NCBI RefSeq assembly: GCF_964204645.1 | Contig: NC_134030.1 | Location: 14,844,447 to 14,908,446 of the forward strand | Direction: 5' to 3' | DNA length: 64,000 bases | DNA from: Tubulanus polymorphus | Taxonomy: Eukaryota; Nemertea; Palaeonemertea; Tubulaniformes; Tubulanidae | Position numbers and translations under genes: made by a program | Shown here: in pieces, positions 21,395 through 31,904 of the stretch | How the letters are laid out: each line of letters begins with the position of its first letter | How positions within the stretch are numbered: the stretch's first letter is position 1 | The notes under the pieces: generated by a model | Database searches by the model: none | Told to the model about the DNA's origin: nothing | Seen by the model: the letters and a program-made list of their open reading frames with translations, nothing else

Positions 21395-23902
21395 CCTAAT
21401 GAAAATGATATAATTGATTATTCAGATCCTCTAATAACAATTACAATTAAAAAGATTCATCAAAGTGCTGCAGCTTTTCGATTGTATATAAAATCTTATT
21501 ATCCAGAACTAATTAAAAGTGAATATTATCATTATAGAAATGAAAATGTTATAAATCATTTTTGTGAAATCAAATTTAGTAAACTATTAGATACAAATAA
21601 TGAAATAATCATGACAGAAGAAGATAAAGATGAATTTGAGTTTGCTGATAAATGTTATTATTGTGAAAATATATTCAATCTAAAAGATAAAAAAGTGAGA
21701 GACCATGATCATTTGAATGGAAAGTTTAGAGGCGTAGCGCATGAGAATTGTAACTTACAAGCTAAGAAAATTAACTTTGTTCCAGTAATATTTCATAATT
21801 TATCAGGGTATGATGCACATTTATTCATCAAGCAACTGTGCCATAAAATAGAAGAAATCAATAATGAAATAGAAAGAGTAAATTCAAATAGATCAAAAGA
21901 TAAAATACCAACATATAAATTTAAAATGTTAGCTAAAACATCTGAGAATTATATATCTTTCCAATTTGGGTGTCTAAGATTTATAGATTCATATAGATTT
22001 TTAAGCAGTTCATTATATAATTTATCAAAATCATTAGTTGATGATGAATTAGAAATATTAAAACAACACTATCCAAATAATGATGATTTTCAATTTATGA
22101 GATAGAAGGGAGCAATTCCATATTCATTTTATAAATCACATAATGATTTCAATATAACTGAAAAGAACAATTCTATGATGAATTAAAAGATGAATATGTT
22201 AAAGATGAAGTCTATAATAGAACATTGAATATTTGGAATCATTTTGGAATGAAAAATCATGGACAATTAGTAGATTTATATCTAAAATCAGATGCATTAT
22301 TATTAGCTGATATATATGAAAGGTTTAGAGACGTAAATCTAAAATATTTTAATATTGATCCATGTCATTGTTATTCGAGCCCAGGATTAACTTGGGATTG
22401 TGGATTATAATTTACAGATATAAAAATGGATTTGTTAACAAATATAGATCAATAATTATTTTTTGAAAAATCTATAAGAGGAGGAGTGTCAGGTGTATTA
22501 GGATTTAGACATTTCAATGTAAATGATAATCCTGGATATAAGTTATTATATATCGATGCAAATAATCTATATGGATGGGCAATGATGGAACCTCAACCTT
22601 ATGGAGTATTTGAAATAACTGAAGTTATACAACATGAAAATAATGGTAAATTTGATTGGAAGAAAAGAATTCTAGATATTTCAGATGAGTCAGATACTGG
22701 TTACTTTTTTGTTGTAGATTTAGAATATCCTGAAGATAAAAATTTTAAATCTAGAAATCTAGCTTACTGCCCCGAACAAAAAACTGTTACGCATGAAGAA
22801 GTATCAAATTATCAAAAAAGAATTAAACCTGAAAATCATATTCATATAGAAAAGTTAATGGTAACTCAGGAAGATAAATTTGATTATGTAGTACATTGTG
22901 GAATGTTGAAATTTTATTTGAATCAAGGAATGATTCTAAAAAAAGTACATAGATATATTTCATTCAGTCAATCTAAATGGTTAGAAAAATATATAGATTT
23001 TAACACCAAACAGAGAACTAAAGCTAAAACTGATTTCGAAAAAGATTTCTTAAAGTTAATGAATAATGCATTCTGGAAAAACTTGTGAAAATATAAGAAA
23101 TAGAAATGATATTGAGTTAGTTAGCAATGGTAAAAGAATTAGACATTTACAAATATATCCAAAATTTATTGGTAACAGAATACTTGATGAAAATTTAGCT
23201 GCAGTTAAAATGAGGAGAACTTCTATGAAATTTAATAAACCAATTTATGTTGGAGCAACAGTTTTAGAAATATCAAAATGATTAATGTATGAATTTTACT
23301 ATAACGTATTACAACCTCATTTTGGAGAAAAGCATAGAAATCTTATATTTTGATACAGACAGTTACATATTAAAGATAAAAACTAATAACATAACAGATG
23401 ATTTAAAAACATTGAAAAATCATTTTGATTTCAGTAATTATCCTAAAGATCATGAATTGTTTAACAATGATAGTAAAAAGGCGCCCGGTAAATTCAAAGA
23501 TGAATAAGGAGGTGAAGAAATGATTATATTTAATATAATGATTAAATTTATAGGTATTAGGTCTAAAATGTATTCATATAAAACTAAAACTCATGAAGCT
23601 AAAAGTTAAAAGGAATTACCAAAAGTGATGTAGAAAAAAATATTCATTTCAAAGATTACATCACTTGTATATTCAATGAAGAAGTTAGAAAACATAAGAT
23701 GAAATGTTTAAGATCTGAGTACCACGAGATGTTTATTGAAGAAATTGAAAAGGTAAGTCTAAACCCATTTGACGATAAAAGATATATTCTGGATGATGGT
23801 ATACACACAGTTGCTTATGGTTGCAATTTAGAAGAATATCTAAAATTTAAAAGAGAAGAAACAAAAGAAACGGAAATAATGAACAGGATTATAACGTGTT
23901 AA
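21395..23902 (+). pseudogene. Protein-primed DNA polymerase B, catalytic part, copy 1 (broken)
   Basis: Homology to copy 2 PolB resumes around NPNENDI. It contains the Cys/His insertion 'CYYCENIF...VRDHDHLNGKFRG', exonuclease motif II 'FHNLSGYDAHLF', motif A 'YIDANNLYGWAMM', and motif C 'YFDTDSYILK'. Lesions: TAG at about 22103, frame change near 22160, TAA at 22408, TAA at 22453, a small change in motif B (NNAFWKNL then stop, 23088), frame changes at about 23280-23330, a stop at 23505 and more around 23610. The C-terminus ends 'NRIITC' at TAA 23902. Exonuclease motif I and the region before it were lost in the replacement. This is clearly non-functional. Confidence 0.85.
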
Positions 23903-23931
23903 TCAAATTTTAATAAAAATATGTATCATGA

Positions 23932-24664
23932 ATGGAAAGTACACAATCACAAACTATCAATATTCCGAATAGCGTTGTTAATATTTATCATAAGAAATGT
24001 TCAAAATGTGAATTGAATAAACAATCTTCAGAATATTATAAAGATTAAACTCAGAAAGATGGTAAGCAAAGTTATTGTAGAACTTGTGTTAAAGAAATGA
24101 ATAAGCAATACCGAGCAAATAATCCAGATTATCAAAAGGAATGGCGAAATGATAATCCAGAATATTTAAGAGATTGGAAAAAAAAGATAATAGAGAATAT
24201 TATAATGAGTACCAAAATAATTACCAAAAAAGAAAGATATAAAACGGATCTTAATTTTAAATCGAAACAATGTGTAAGTTCTAGATTAACAAAATTATTC
24301 AGTAAAGAAACGCATTCACCCACACTATCTAATTTATTGGGGTGTTCAGATGAATTTCTCAAATCATGGATAATATATCAATTCGACGATAAAATGAATG
24401 AAAAAAAACTATGGTGAATACTTTCATATTGATCATGTGTTGCCGATTTTTAAATTTAACATGAATGATGAACACAATCAGATATTAATCTGGAGCTGGA
24501 AAAACTTAAGACCTTTAGAAAAAGTTGAAAATATTAGGAAAGGTAACAAACTAGAAATGAAATTATATTTAGATCAACTGGTTAAAGCAAAGACATTTGT
24601 TGAATTATGGAACTCAATACATAATGAAAAATACGTTGAATATAAACGTTTAGAAAACCGGTAA
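23932..24664 (+). pseudogene. HNH endonuclease, Polinton copy 1 (broken)
   Basis: Homologue of the intact gene at 48112-47444. The start MESTQSQTINI is followed by a zinc pair 'KKCSKCELNK' and 'YCRTCV'. An in-frame TAA follows EYYKD. The central region 'LFSKETHSPTLSNLLGCSDE' is open. A frame change at about 24395 leads to 'YGEYFHIDHVLPIFKF' and 'NLRPLEKVENIRKGNKL', the HNH core. The gene follows PolB by 30 bp in the same orientation, unlike copy 2 where it lies next to the right TIR. The role is presumably DNA nicking or cleavage in the element's own cycle, or homing-like; this is inferred from the domain only. Confidence 0.75.
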
Positions 24665-25640
24665 CTCTCGATGTATGTCAAACTGCCTATGCACTTATAC
24701 TAGCATCTGTGTCGCGTATTATAAATTCAGTTGAATTGGGAGTAGTACCTCATTTGAATATTGATCGAACGTGCTCTTTCAGTTGAAAAGAATTAATTAA
24801 CTTCGTCATAAAAGAACATCTGTTGCTCAGGCAGACAGTGTTTGGCTAGTGAATAACTGGCAGTTATAAGCGCGCAGTGCATAGGCATAGGAACGCATAG
24901 GATTTCTCTCTAGAAACACAATTTTAGGAGTAAACAGTTTACAGTTATAAATGTAAGTACCGTTTTTGTTGTTATTAAGGCGTCGGGAAACGTTAAACAT
25001 GTTTAAGTGCTGTAATTCATATTTGACTACAACTTCAAGTTAGTTTTATTCTACGCTAGATATTTATCTTTTAGATAACAAAATGCTTCGCGTAACAAGA
25101 AGACAATTGCTATTTGAGTCATGAAAGTGAATATGGAAGGATGTGAAATCAGAAATTACGGATATTTCAACTCATCAGACTGTAGCAGTTTAGTCATACT
25201 GTATAGACTTTCAATGCATTACGTTTGCCGGAATTTCAATTGCGTCATTCAGTCGTTGTTAATGGTTACAGTGACAGATATTATACTTTATTGATTCCTG
25301 CATTCCGCGCATACCTTACCGCTCGGGAGCCGAGCGGCTTGGAATGTGGAAATCGATACCGACTGTAGAATAAAATACATGTGTTTATGAAATAGTAATT
25401 CCACCAGTCGTTTCTTTGAATTGATTTTCAGTTTGAGGATTTATTATCGAGGATCCGAAATGGCTTATCTGGACAGTTATAATTACTGCTCCTAATAGAT
25501 AGACAATAGTAGTGAGATATTGAATCCTAATTTAAATAAAAAGTATTAAAAAAGCAATAACTTCAAATAGCTAGTATAACTGATCAAACACTAGTATCAC
25601 ATAAAGTATTTATTCTTGTATCATTTTATAATATTTTTTT
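24665..25640. other. GC-richer block with splice-like signals, copy 1
   Basis: Unlike its neighbours this stretch is not strongly AT-rich. It is related to 46440-47440 (reverse orientation) in copy 2. The closest part is 25383-25520 (GAAATAGTAATTCCACCAGTCG...CTCCTAATAGATAGACAATAG), about 97% alike, with a TTGATTTTCAG acceptor-like site before TTTGAGGATTTATTATCGAGG. A GTAAGTACC donor-like site near 24955 is also shared. No long ORF is present. A sharp T-tract (25626-25660) then leads to the next gene. Confidence 0.5.
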
Positions 25641-25663
25641 TCTCGCTTTTTTGCTAAAATAAA

Positions 25664-26132
25664 TGTCAAAGCTGATATTGAAAAGACAATTGAGGATTTG
25701 GGCATTACTGGCAATAATGATACAGTTGTTTCTAATTGTATTCAAAATGATAATATCGATTATGAATACTATTTAACATGTAAGCACCATCTAGAGCTAT
25801 TTATTGCTGGTGGAAAATCTAAGGAATTCTTAAATAGAATTATAACTTTTCAAGAATTAGATAACATGAAACCAGATAAAGTAATAAAACATTTCAAAAT
25901 ATATGAAGAAGCTAGATTAGCTCGAATAAACGACTCTATTAGTGATGGAATAGTAAAATGTTATTCAAAATTATGTAACCGGATTATACCAATTGATGAT
26001 GAAAATAAATTATATAGTGATTTAAAGAATGATTATTTAGGTATGACAGAATTACAAAAATGGGTTGGATACGCGTCATTCCAATTAGGAGGAATAATGA
26101 CATTGATTTCTACTGGAGTTATAACATTTTAA
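25664..26132 (+). pseudogene. Conserved Polinton ORF X (unknown function), copy 1
   Basis: The start codon (TTTTTTGCTAAAATAAATGTCAAAG) is out of frame by one with the body of the gene, which then reads 'DIEKTIEDLGITGNNDTVVS' to 'LISTGVITF' (TAA). The middle 'KPDKVIKHFKIYEEARLARI' and 'NDSISDGIVKCYSKLC' are almost identical to copy 2 (46423-45908). A hydrophobic C-terminal segment (YASFQLGGIMTLISTGVITF) may enter a membrane. Genes of this type recur in Polintons next to the integrase; I do not know a function. Confidence 0.6.
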
Positions 26133-26211
26133 AATATTAAACCTATAGAATACAAAGATAAAAAAAAATCAGAAGAAGACATTGAATCAGAACAAAAAAT
26201 AACTAAAATAA

Positions 26212-26559
26212 ATGAGTGACGATATTAAGAAGAAACCTAGATCCGAAAAACAAATTAAATGGGCAAGGGTGTTGGGTAAAAGATCTTCAAAATTAAAAAC
26301 AGCGGAGAAAAAGAAATTAAGTGATATAAATGAATCACAGAAATTATCTGTTATTGATTCGATTGATAATCCATCTGATTCTTCTAATGCTGGAAGTAAT
26401 AATAAATTATATATTACAATTGGATTAGTAACAGTTATTATATTTTCTGGCGTAATATATAAATATAAATTCAAATCTAATAATAATGATTCCGATGATA
26501 AACCTATTATACCAGGAAATAAATCAAATGATAAAAACATTGTAAATAATCCAAGATAA
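26212..26559 (+). CDS. Small basic protein with one membrane segment
   Basis: 115 residues. The N-terminus is strongly basic (MSDDIKKKPRSEKQIKWARV, GKRSSKLKTAEKKKL). It is followed by a Ser/Asn linker, one hydrophobic helix at about residues 65-82 (LYITIGLVTVIIFSGVIYKY) and an Asn/Asp-rich tail. It is intact here. In copy 2 (45827-45610) the membrane helix is deleted. A basic domain plus a membrane anchor next to the integrase suggests a virion or DNA-tethering protein, but this is inference. Confidence 0.55.
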   Translation: MSDDIKKKPRSEKQIKWARVLGKRSSKLKTAEKKKLSDINESQKLSVIDSIDNPSDSSNAGSNNKLYITIGLVTVIIFSGVIYKYKFKSNNNDSDDKPIIPGNKSNDKNIVNNPR

Positions 26560-26580
26560 TTATTAATGGATTAAAATAAG

Positions 26581-27658
26581 ATGAAAAATGAACAATATTT
26601 AAAAGATTTATATATAGTATCATATTCTAATCAGAATTATGGGATAAAATTAAATCTGATAATGAAAATATAAAATATAGTGAATTAAGATTATGGTTAC
26701 AAAATTACCCAACATATCAAATCCATAAGAAAATGGATAGAAATTATTTAACAAGAAAAGTTATGGTTTCATATATTGATCAACAATGGCAAGCAGATTT
26801 AATTGATATGAAAAACTTAGAAGAATACCACAAAGGATATTTCTGGATATTAAATGTTATAGATATATTCAGTAGATACGCATGGTCAATTCCAATCAAA
26901 AATAAAACAGGTATAGAAGTAACAAATGCTTTTAAATCAATATTTAAAGAAGCTATTCCAGGTAAGATACAATTTGATGAAGGTAAGGAATTGTATAATA
27001 AACATATTAAAAAATTATTATCTGATAACGATGTAGAATATTTTTCAACACACTCAGATAAAAAAGCATCTATCATAGAAAGGTTTAATAAAACATCGAA
27101 AACTAGAATGTGGAAATATTTTACTACTAATGAAACATACAAATATATAGATGTGTTACATGATTTAGTGAAAGGTTATGATAATTCTAATCATTCAAGT
27201 ATTGGTATGAAACCAATAAATGCTAGAAAAGAAGATAATTCAGAAATAATTTGGAATGATTTATATGGTGCATTTGTTACACATGATTTTGGAGAACCTA
27301 GATTTAAAATAGGACAACACGTTAGAATATCTAAATATCGAAAAAGATTTTATAAAGGTTATACTCCAAATTACTGAACTTACTTACTGAAGAAATATTT
27401 AAAATTAAAAAGATAATCTTAACTAAACCATTTGTATATAAATTAGAGGATTTAAAAGATGAAGAAATATTAGGTTATTTCTATGAACAAGAATTATCAC
27501 TTGTACCAAACCCAGATGAAATAGAATACAAAATAGAAAAAGTATTAAAAACAAAAACTCTTAAAGGAAAAAAGTATTCTTTGGTGAAATATAAAGGCTA
27601 TGATGACAAATTTAATGAATGGATTTTATCTAGTAAAATTAAAAGAATAAATGAATAA
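26581..27658 (+). pseudogene. Retroviral-type integrase with chromodomain, copy 1
   Basis: The start MKNEQYLKDLY is followed by a frame change near 26618. The core is then open from about 26640 to 27377. The DDE acids are in 'QQWQADLIDM', 'IQFDEGKELY' and 'SIIERFNKT'. The segment 'HVRISKYRKRFYKGYTPNY' precedes a TGA with frame change at 27377. The C-terminal chromodomain follows ('YKIEKVLKTK', 'KYSLVKYKGYDDKFNEW'). The stop codon overlaps the start of the ATPase (ATGAATAA). Polinton integrases insert the linear element, and the chromodomain is thought to guide target choice. This copy is disabled by two frame changes. Confidence 0.85.
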
Positions 27659-27740
27659 AGATTTATTTATATTTGAACCGCATAATATGTTAGTTACTGG
27701 AGTAACAAATTGTGATAAAACACATTTTGTAAGAACATAT
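27651..27740 (+). pseudogene. Packaging ATPase, first ~30 codons, copy 1
   Basis: The start 'MNKDLFIFEPHNMLVTGV' is identical to copy 2 (44512). The Walker A lysine loop reads TNCDKTHF where copy 2 has TNCGKTHF, so a conserved Gly is changed to Asp. Polinton homology ends at about 27740 and unrelated DNA follows. Confidence 0.8.
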
Positions 27741-28007
27741 CCTAGTTGAATGTATTGCTGACTTTGTGGACTTTACGGATTCCATAACGGATATTATAAG
27801 ATTTTGGATACGAACCGAAGGAAGGTTTACTATCATTGTTTACGACAGTTGACACTTATTCCTTGCTTAGATCTGCAAATGGAGCGGCTCATATTAGACG
27901 CTAGGATGCACTACCCTGTTTAGAAGGATGTATCTTATCTCTGAAAAACCTCGTAGGGAGAAGGCCGTTTCTGAAGAAGTTATCATTGTTAAAATGTGGA
28001 ATTCTGG
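27741..28007. other. No feature recognised
   Basis: Unrelated DNA after the truncated ATPase. No ORF of note. Confidence 0.4.
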
Positions 28008-28905
28008 TCACACAATCATTAATTGACGATCTAACACAATTATAAAAACAGGCATTTTACCAGCCAAATCAATATCTAGACTGGGGATTAGATTGGATAT
28101 CATCACATCAGCCCCATAATACCGTTTGATGTTTATAGCAATGTCTACCAAGTCTTTAGCCTTTTCGTATATGCTCTCGTACGAGAGGCATTTTCGCAGA
28201 TCATTCACCCAGCAGTGAATGATGATCAGAAGGTGGTTGCCATTGTAACGCTTCGCCCAGCTTTCAAGGCTACCCAATGTGGGTGTTTTTACGAAGTCCA
28301 TTTCGGCATTGAGGTTTTTTGTAAGTCTTCGGAAGTCAATTAGTGATGGAGTCGGAGCATAGTAGGATTGGAATGTCAATTTTCGACGAGCTCGGTTCAA
28401 GATTAACTCGCTTGTTTTGACGACCGGATGACAACGGTATGTCATCTTTTGGAGCTGCTGGTTGCGGTTGCGATTGAACAAATTTCATCCGTTGAATGGT
28501 GGTCATCACATCAGTCGACAGTTTTTCGCGAATGGGAGTGAACTGTTCTTCAACGTAATTAACGAGGCAAATAATCTCGTTCCAGTTTTTTGTTAGCGCA
28601 GATTGAGTCGACGCGATGAAGTTCTGTTGAGCGGTGTTATGCGTATGCGAATCTTTCTGTAGACTCTCTAAGCAATGTAGTACCGTTTTAGATGAGTCGG
28701 ACATGCCTGCAGCTTTCTTCTGTAGGTTGTTGATTTGTGATAAGAGGTTGACGTCGCTATGATTATTGTTCTTATCAATGGAAGCTAAGGATAAGGCATT
28801 ATCCGATAACAGCTGTTGGATGCTATCTTTGATCGCAACCATCCCTGACATTACCGTGACAATCGATTCACTAATATCGTGAACAGGGGTAACTAATTTC
28901 GACAC
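28008..28905 (-). pseudogene. SGNH-hydrolase-like protein with coiled-coil N-terminus, frameshifted
   Basis: The first frame (28905-28336) has a helical, Gln/Ser-rich N-terminal half (KDSIQQLLSDNALSLASI, LSQINNLQKKA) and ends 'IPILLCSDSITN', which resembles SGNH block I (GDSIT with the Gly changed). The second frame (to 28008) has 'LLIIIHCWVNDLRK', resembling the GxND block with Gly changed to Trp, and 'MISNLIPSLDIDL'. Such esterase-like domains occur in ORF1 proteins of some non-LTR retrotransposons and in free-standing invertebrate repeats. Catalytic residues look damaged. The assignment is tentative. Confidence 0.4.
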
Positions 28906-28929
28906 AGATGCCTCTACCTCCTTGATTAT

Positions 28930-29524
28930 GAGCAGATGTCGTGCGACATCGAACCAATATAAAAAAGCTCACATAAAAAACGTACCGCGATTTTACATGA
29001 ATTGGCTCAATGCCAACCTCATACTGCTGACAAAGCTAATCCAAAAGAAATCAACACTTATTCACATTTTTCTTCAACCAGAATTTATTTTTTCATTATT
29101 TATTATGGAAAACACGAAGATTTGAAATATAAGTTTGAAAACTATCAAAAATTATAATTGTCGTTTCGTTTTGAAAGTTTTATATAAATCCATGTAGGTC
29201 ACCTTCCTTGTCTATCATGCCAGATGTATGCAATACAGAGAAATGGCGGCCAATGGCGAAATTTGTGGAGAAATTAATTAATTTCTCAAAACAATGTTGA
29301 TTAATCGCTCGAAACATACATAAAATTGGATTATTTCAGAAGGTACCTGTGTTAGTTTGTGATTTAAGCCATTAATTGTGAACTGAAGTCAATAGAAATA
29401 TATTTGAAGTGTTACTTTTTTCAACCGTGTTTTGGCCCATGTCATCCCTAACGTTGGTATAAGCCCATCCGATTACAAAAAGCTTACCACCAAACGATTT
29501 GGTAACTAACTAACTCGCTGTGTG

Positions 29525-29556
<32 letters not shown>

Positions 29557-30110
29557 TGCGTGCGTGTGTAACACAGAACACGCTTGTACATGGAGATATG
29601 ATACGCTCATACAGCACGCCGCGCTGTTCTAGTCTAACGCCTCGCGCGCGATATTCAGCTCTAATGCCGAGAGACTGGGGAGTGCTCCGGACACAAAGCA
29701 GTGAAGAATTTTGGAATTCGGATAAGGCCGGATCATTCTTTGCAGTTTCAGACGGTCGCTACTCTTGACGTAAAAACCACGTAAATTAATTGGCTAATGT
29801 CTATTTCAACCTGACTTGAGAGCATTCCGGGTGGCTTAGCTCAGTCAGTTTTGGTAGTACATACCTGATAAAGGTCTTAGTAGGACCAGAAAGGACTGGC
29901 AGTCGACCTAAATCATCATTTTTTAATCCATTAGAAACTGTATTGAAGGATATCAAAAAAGTCTTCACTGAAAGGGGTTAAATGAAGAGAAGTGACTCCA
30001 TGATTTGAAAGTTTAACAATATGTTTCCATGCCTACGTACCTACCTTCAGTTAGTAGTCTTCATTTTTTCTCATTTACTCCTTTGAACATCAACATTGGA
30101 ATAGCCCAAG
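28930..30110. other. No gene recognised; one microsatellite
   Basis: Apart from the (TG)n/(CGTG)n run, I see no coding or RNA feature that I can support. A tRNA A-box-like string near 29835 lacks a B box. Confidence 0.4.
29518..29570. repeat. (TG)n-(CGTG)n microsatellite
   Basis: TGTGTGTGTG followed by CGTG/CGTGCGTG units over about 50 bp. It produces an artefactual 'CVCVCACVRACVRACV' ORF. Confidence 0.9.
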
Positions 30111-30145
30111 GATTATTTCTTCGAGCTCTACGTATTTGAGATCAA

Positions 30146-30616
30146 ATGTTTTTAGATAAAGAAATCAAACATATAAGAATTGCTCTCAAGAAACTAGCCT
30201 ATCCAGACAAAATTTTGAACAAAGCTTATTTCAAAGCCCGAATTTCTCACTTTGGACGTAATGACCTGACCACAAAACGCAGAGCTCAAAAGAATATTAT
30301 TATCCCGTATTTATCTACTTTGGAACACTTTAAATCCACATTAAGCACCATCGACACTAGATTAGTCTTTCAGTATAATAACAAACTCAGTAATGTTTTA
30401 ACCAAAAATAAACCCAACAGTGAGCTTATTGAGTCCGGGGTCTATAAGATACCATGTAAAGACTGTAATATGATGTACATCGGCGAAACGGGACGAAATC
30501 TTAGTCAGCGTATTAAAGAACACAAAATAGATATCCGCAACCAAAAGCCTGGGAGTGGAATAGCAAATCATGTCTTTACAACCAATCACCAATTCACAGG
30601 GACTTGTCACAATTGA
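30146..30616 (+). pseudogene. Penelope-like element fragment (GIY-YIG endonuclease)
   Basis: The 156-residue ORF starts in the linker after the reverse transcriptase (IRIALKKLAYPDKILNKAYF) and carries 'ESGVYKIPCKDCNMMYIGET' then 'GRNLSQRIKEHK'. This is the GIY-YIG nuclease core with the CxxC insertion that marks Penelope-like elements. The reverse transcriptase domain is absent and the protein stops early after NHQFTG. It is a 5'-truncated copy. Confidence 0.8.
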
Positions 30617-30679
30617 TAGTGAATGAATAAAACCAATATCAGTGACCAGGTCCACTATCCCTGTATAATATAAAAACAA

Positions 30680-31125
30680 GGGTGGCAACAAATTGTCAAT
30701 CTGACAATGACTTCTCCACTTCAATCGACTGTAATTCCAAAAATTCTCAACCGATTCACATGAAATAAGCTTTAATACAACCTAGAAGACTTTCTGCTTC
30801 GAACGAGCCTTCAACCACCACTCTCCGACAATTATCTCACAACGAAATCACCTTTTCTTGACGAGAGATAGCTCAAAATGGAGGTCTACCGATTCTATGG
30901 TGGACAGCAAAATGGCCGTTTTTTCACTTCAAACGATGATTTCTATGTGAGATCTTAGAGAAAACCCCAACAAACCATACATTTTTATAAACTACGCGGT
31001 CATACCTGTACGCTAATCTCATTTATTTGTATAATCCATAGCTTATTTCATGTGAATCGGATTTTTGGAATTACAGTCGATTGAAGTGGAGAAGTCATTG
31101 TCAGATTGACAATTTGTTGCCACCC
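30680..31125. mobile_element. 446-bp MITE abutting the Polinton tip
   Basis: The terminal inverted repeats of about 85-92 bp (30680-30771 and 31041-31125) start GGGTGGCAACAAATTGTC and end GACAATTTGTTGCCACCC. The left arm has a 6-nt insertion relative to the right. No ORF is present. The right end meets the outer end of Polinton copy 2 with no intervening base that I can assign. Confidence 0.8.
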
Positions 31126-31548
31126 TCCACTTCGCTACCGCTCCACTCCGCGACCAATTCATTTATTTACAATACACAAATTCATATAATCAAATATATT
31201 TTAATAATAATTATTATTCTATTATTCAACTGAAATGCACACGGTTTTGAAAATATATTATAGATTTAAATTACTTTTAATATTTGTTTTTAATGAACTC
31301 GACCATTCAACCTTTAACCTGAAAGCCCATTACCCCTATTACTCTTAAAATAATCATATACATGAATAACATTTAAATTGACAGATTATTCAATATAGAA
31401 GTATATATTTACAACATTATTTCAATATTCATATTTGTATGAGTTAGATTTTTAAACATTAAAAGTGTTAGTAAAGTGTGATTGAAATAATACATGATAT
31501 AAATCATTGAACTTCTAAAATCAATTTTAATAAAAATTTAGTATTAAA
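31126..31548 (+). repeat. Left TIR of Polinton copy 2
   Basis: The reverse complement of 48116-48536. It contains CTCGACCATTCAACCTTTAACC and CCCATTACCCCTATTACTCTTAAAATA. The inner end is the motif TTCTAAAATCAATTTTAATAAAAATTTAGTATTAAAATGG, which overlaps the first start codon, so the TIR carries the promoter for the first gene at each end. Confidence 0.9.
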
Positions 31549-31869
31549 ATGGAAGCAAATAAGTACTACTGCCCAACATGTAATATCAATATAGATAAAT
31601 CCCAAAAAGCAAGACACAATAAAACTAAAACACATTTAGAGACTAAATTGAAACTAGAATATGAAGATGATATATTAGAAACTAAATTAGAAGAATTAAA
31701 GAATGAAAAAGAAACATACAAATGTGATACATGTAATCAATCATTCAGTGATAAAAGATATTATAATGAACATTTAAAATCTATAAGTCATATTAGAAAT
31801 AAGAGTAATGATATTTTAGGTGAAGATTATTTTGATAAAGATAATGATAAGAAACAGAAGACAATTTAA
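31549..31869 (+). CDS. C2H2 zinc-finger protein, Polinton copy 2
   Basis: An intact 106-residue protein. Finger 1 is 'YYCPTCNINIDKSQKARHNK' with the last His in KTKTH; finger 2 is 'YKCDTCNQSFSDKRYYNEH' with the last His in LKSISH. An acidic linker (LEYEDDILETKLEELKNEKE) separates them. It is the first gene after the left TIR and lies 35 bp before PolB. The role is likely DNA or RNA binding. It is clean, unlike its homologue in copy 1. Confidence 0.75.
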   Translation: MEANKYYCPTCNINIDKSQKARHNKTKTHLETKLKLEYEDDILETKLEELKNEKETYKCDTCNQSFSDKRYYNEHLKSISHIRNKSNDILGEDYFDKDNDKKQKTI

Positions 31870-31904
31870 AGCATAAAAAATAAATTAAACAATAAAAGAC
31901 CATA

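Larger units (their letters stand above)
16567..27740 (+). mobile_element. Polinton/Maverick copy 1, rearranged and truncated
   Basis: An AT-rich block carrying, all on the plus strand, the early 118-residue protein, zinc-finger protein, PolB, HNH nuclease, ORF X, membrane protein, integrase and the start of the ATPase. In copy 2 the HNH-to-ATPase module has the opposite orientation to PolB. Here the two are head-to-tail, joined at a shared upstream motif near 23920. No capsid genes are present and the block stops inside the ATPase at 27740. PolB is cut by a 3.2-kb replacement. Confidence 0.8.

Noticed and set aside
29520-29768. 82-codon ORF starting MCVCVCACV
   Set aside because: Translation of a (TG)n/(CGTG)n microsatellite; no gene support.
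29830-29905. tRNA-like string GGTGGCTTAGCTCAGTCAG
   Set aside because: The A-box match is good, but no B box or acceptor stem pairing follows, so I do not call a tRNA or SINE.
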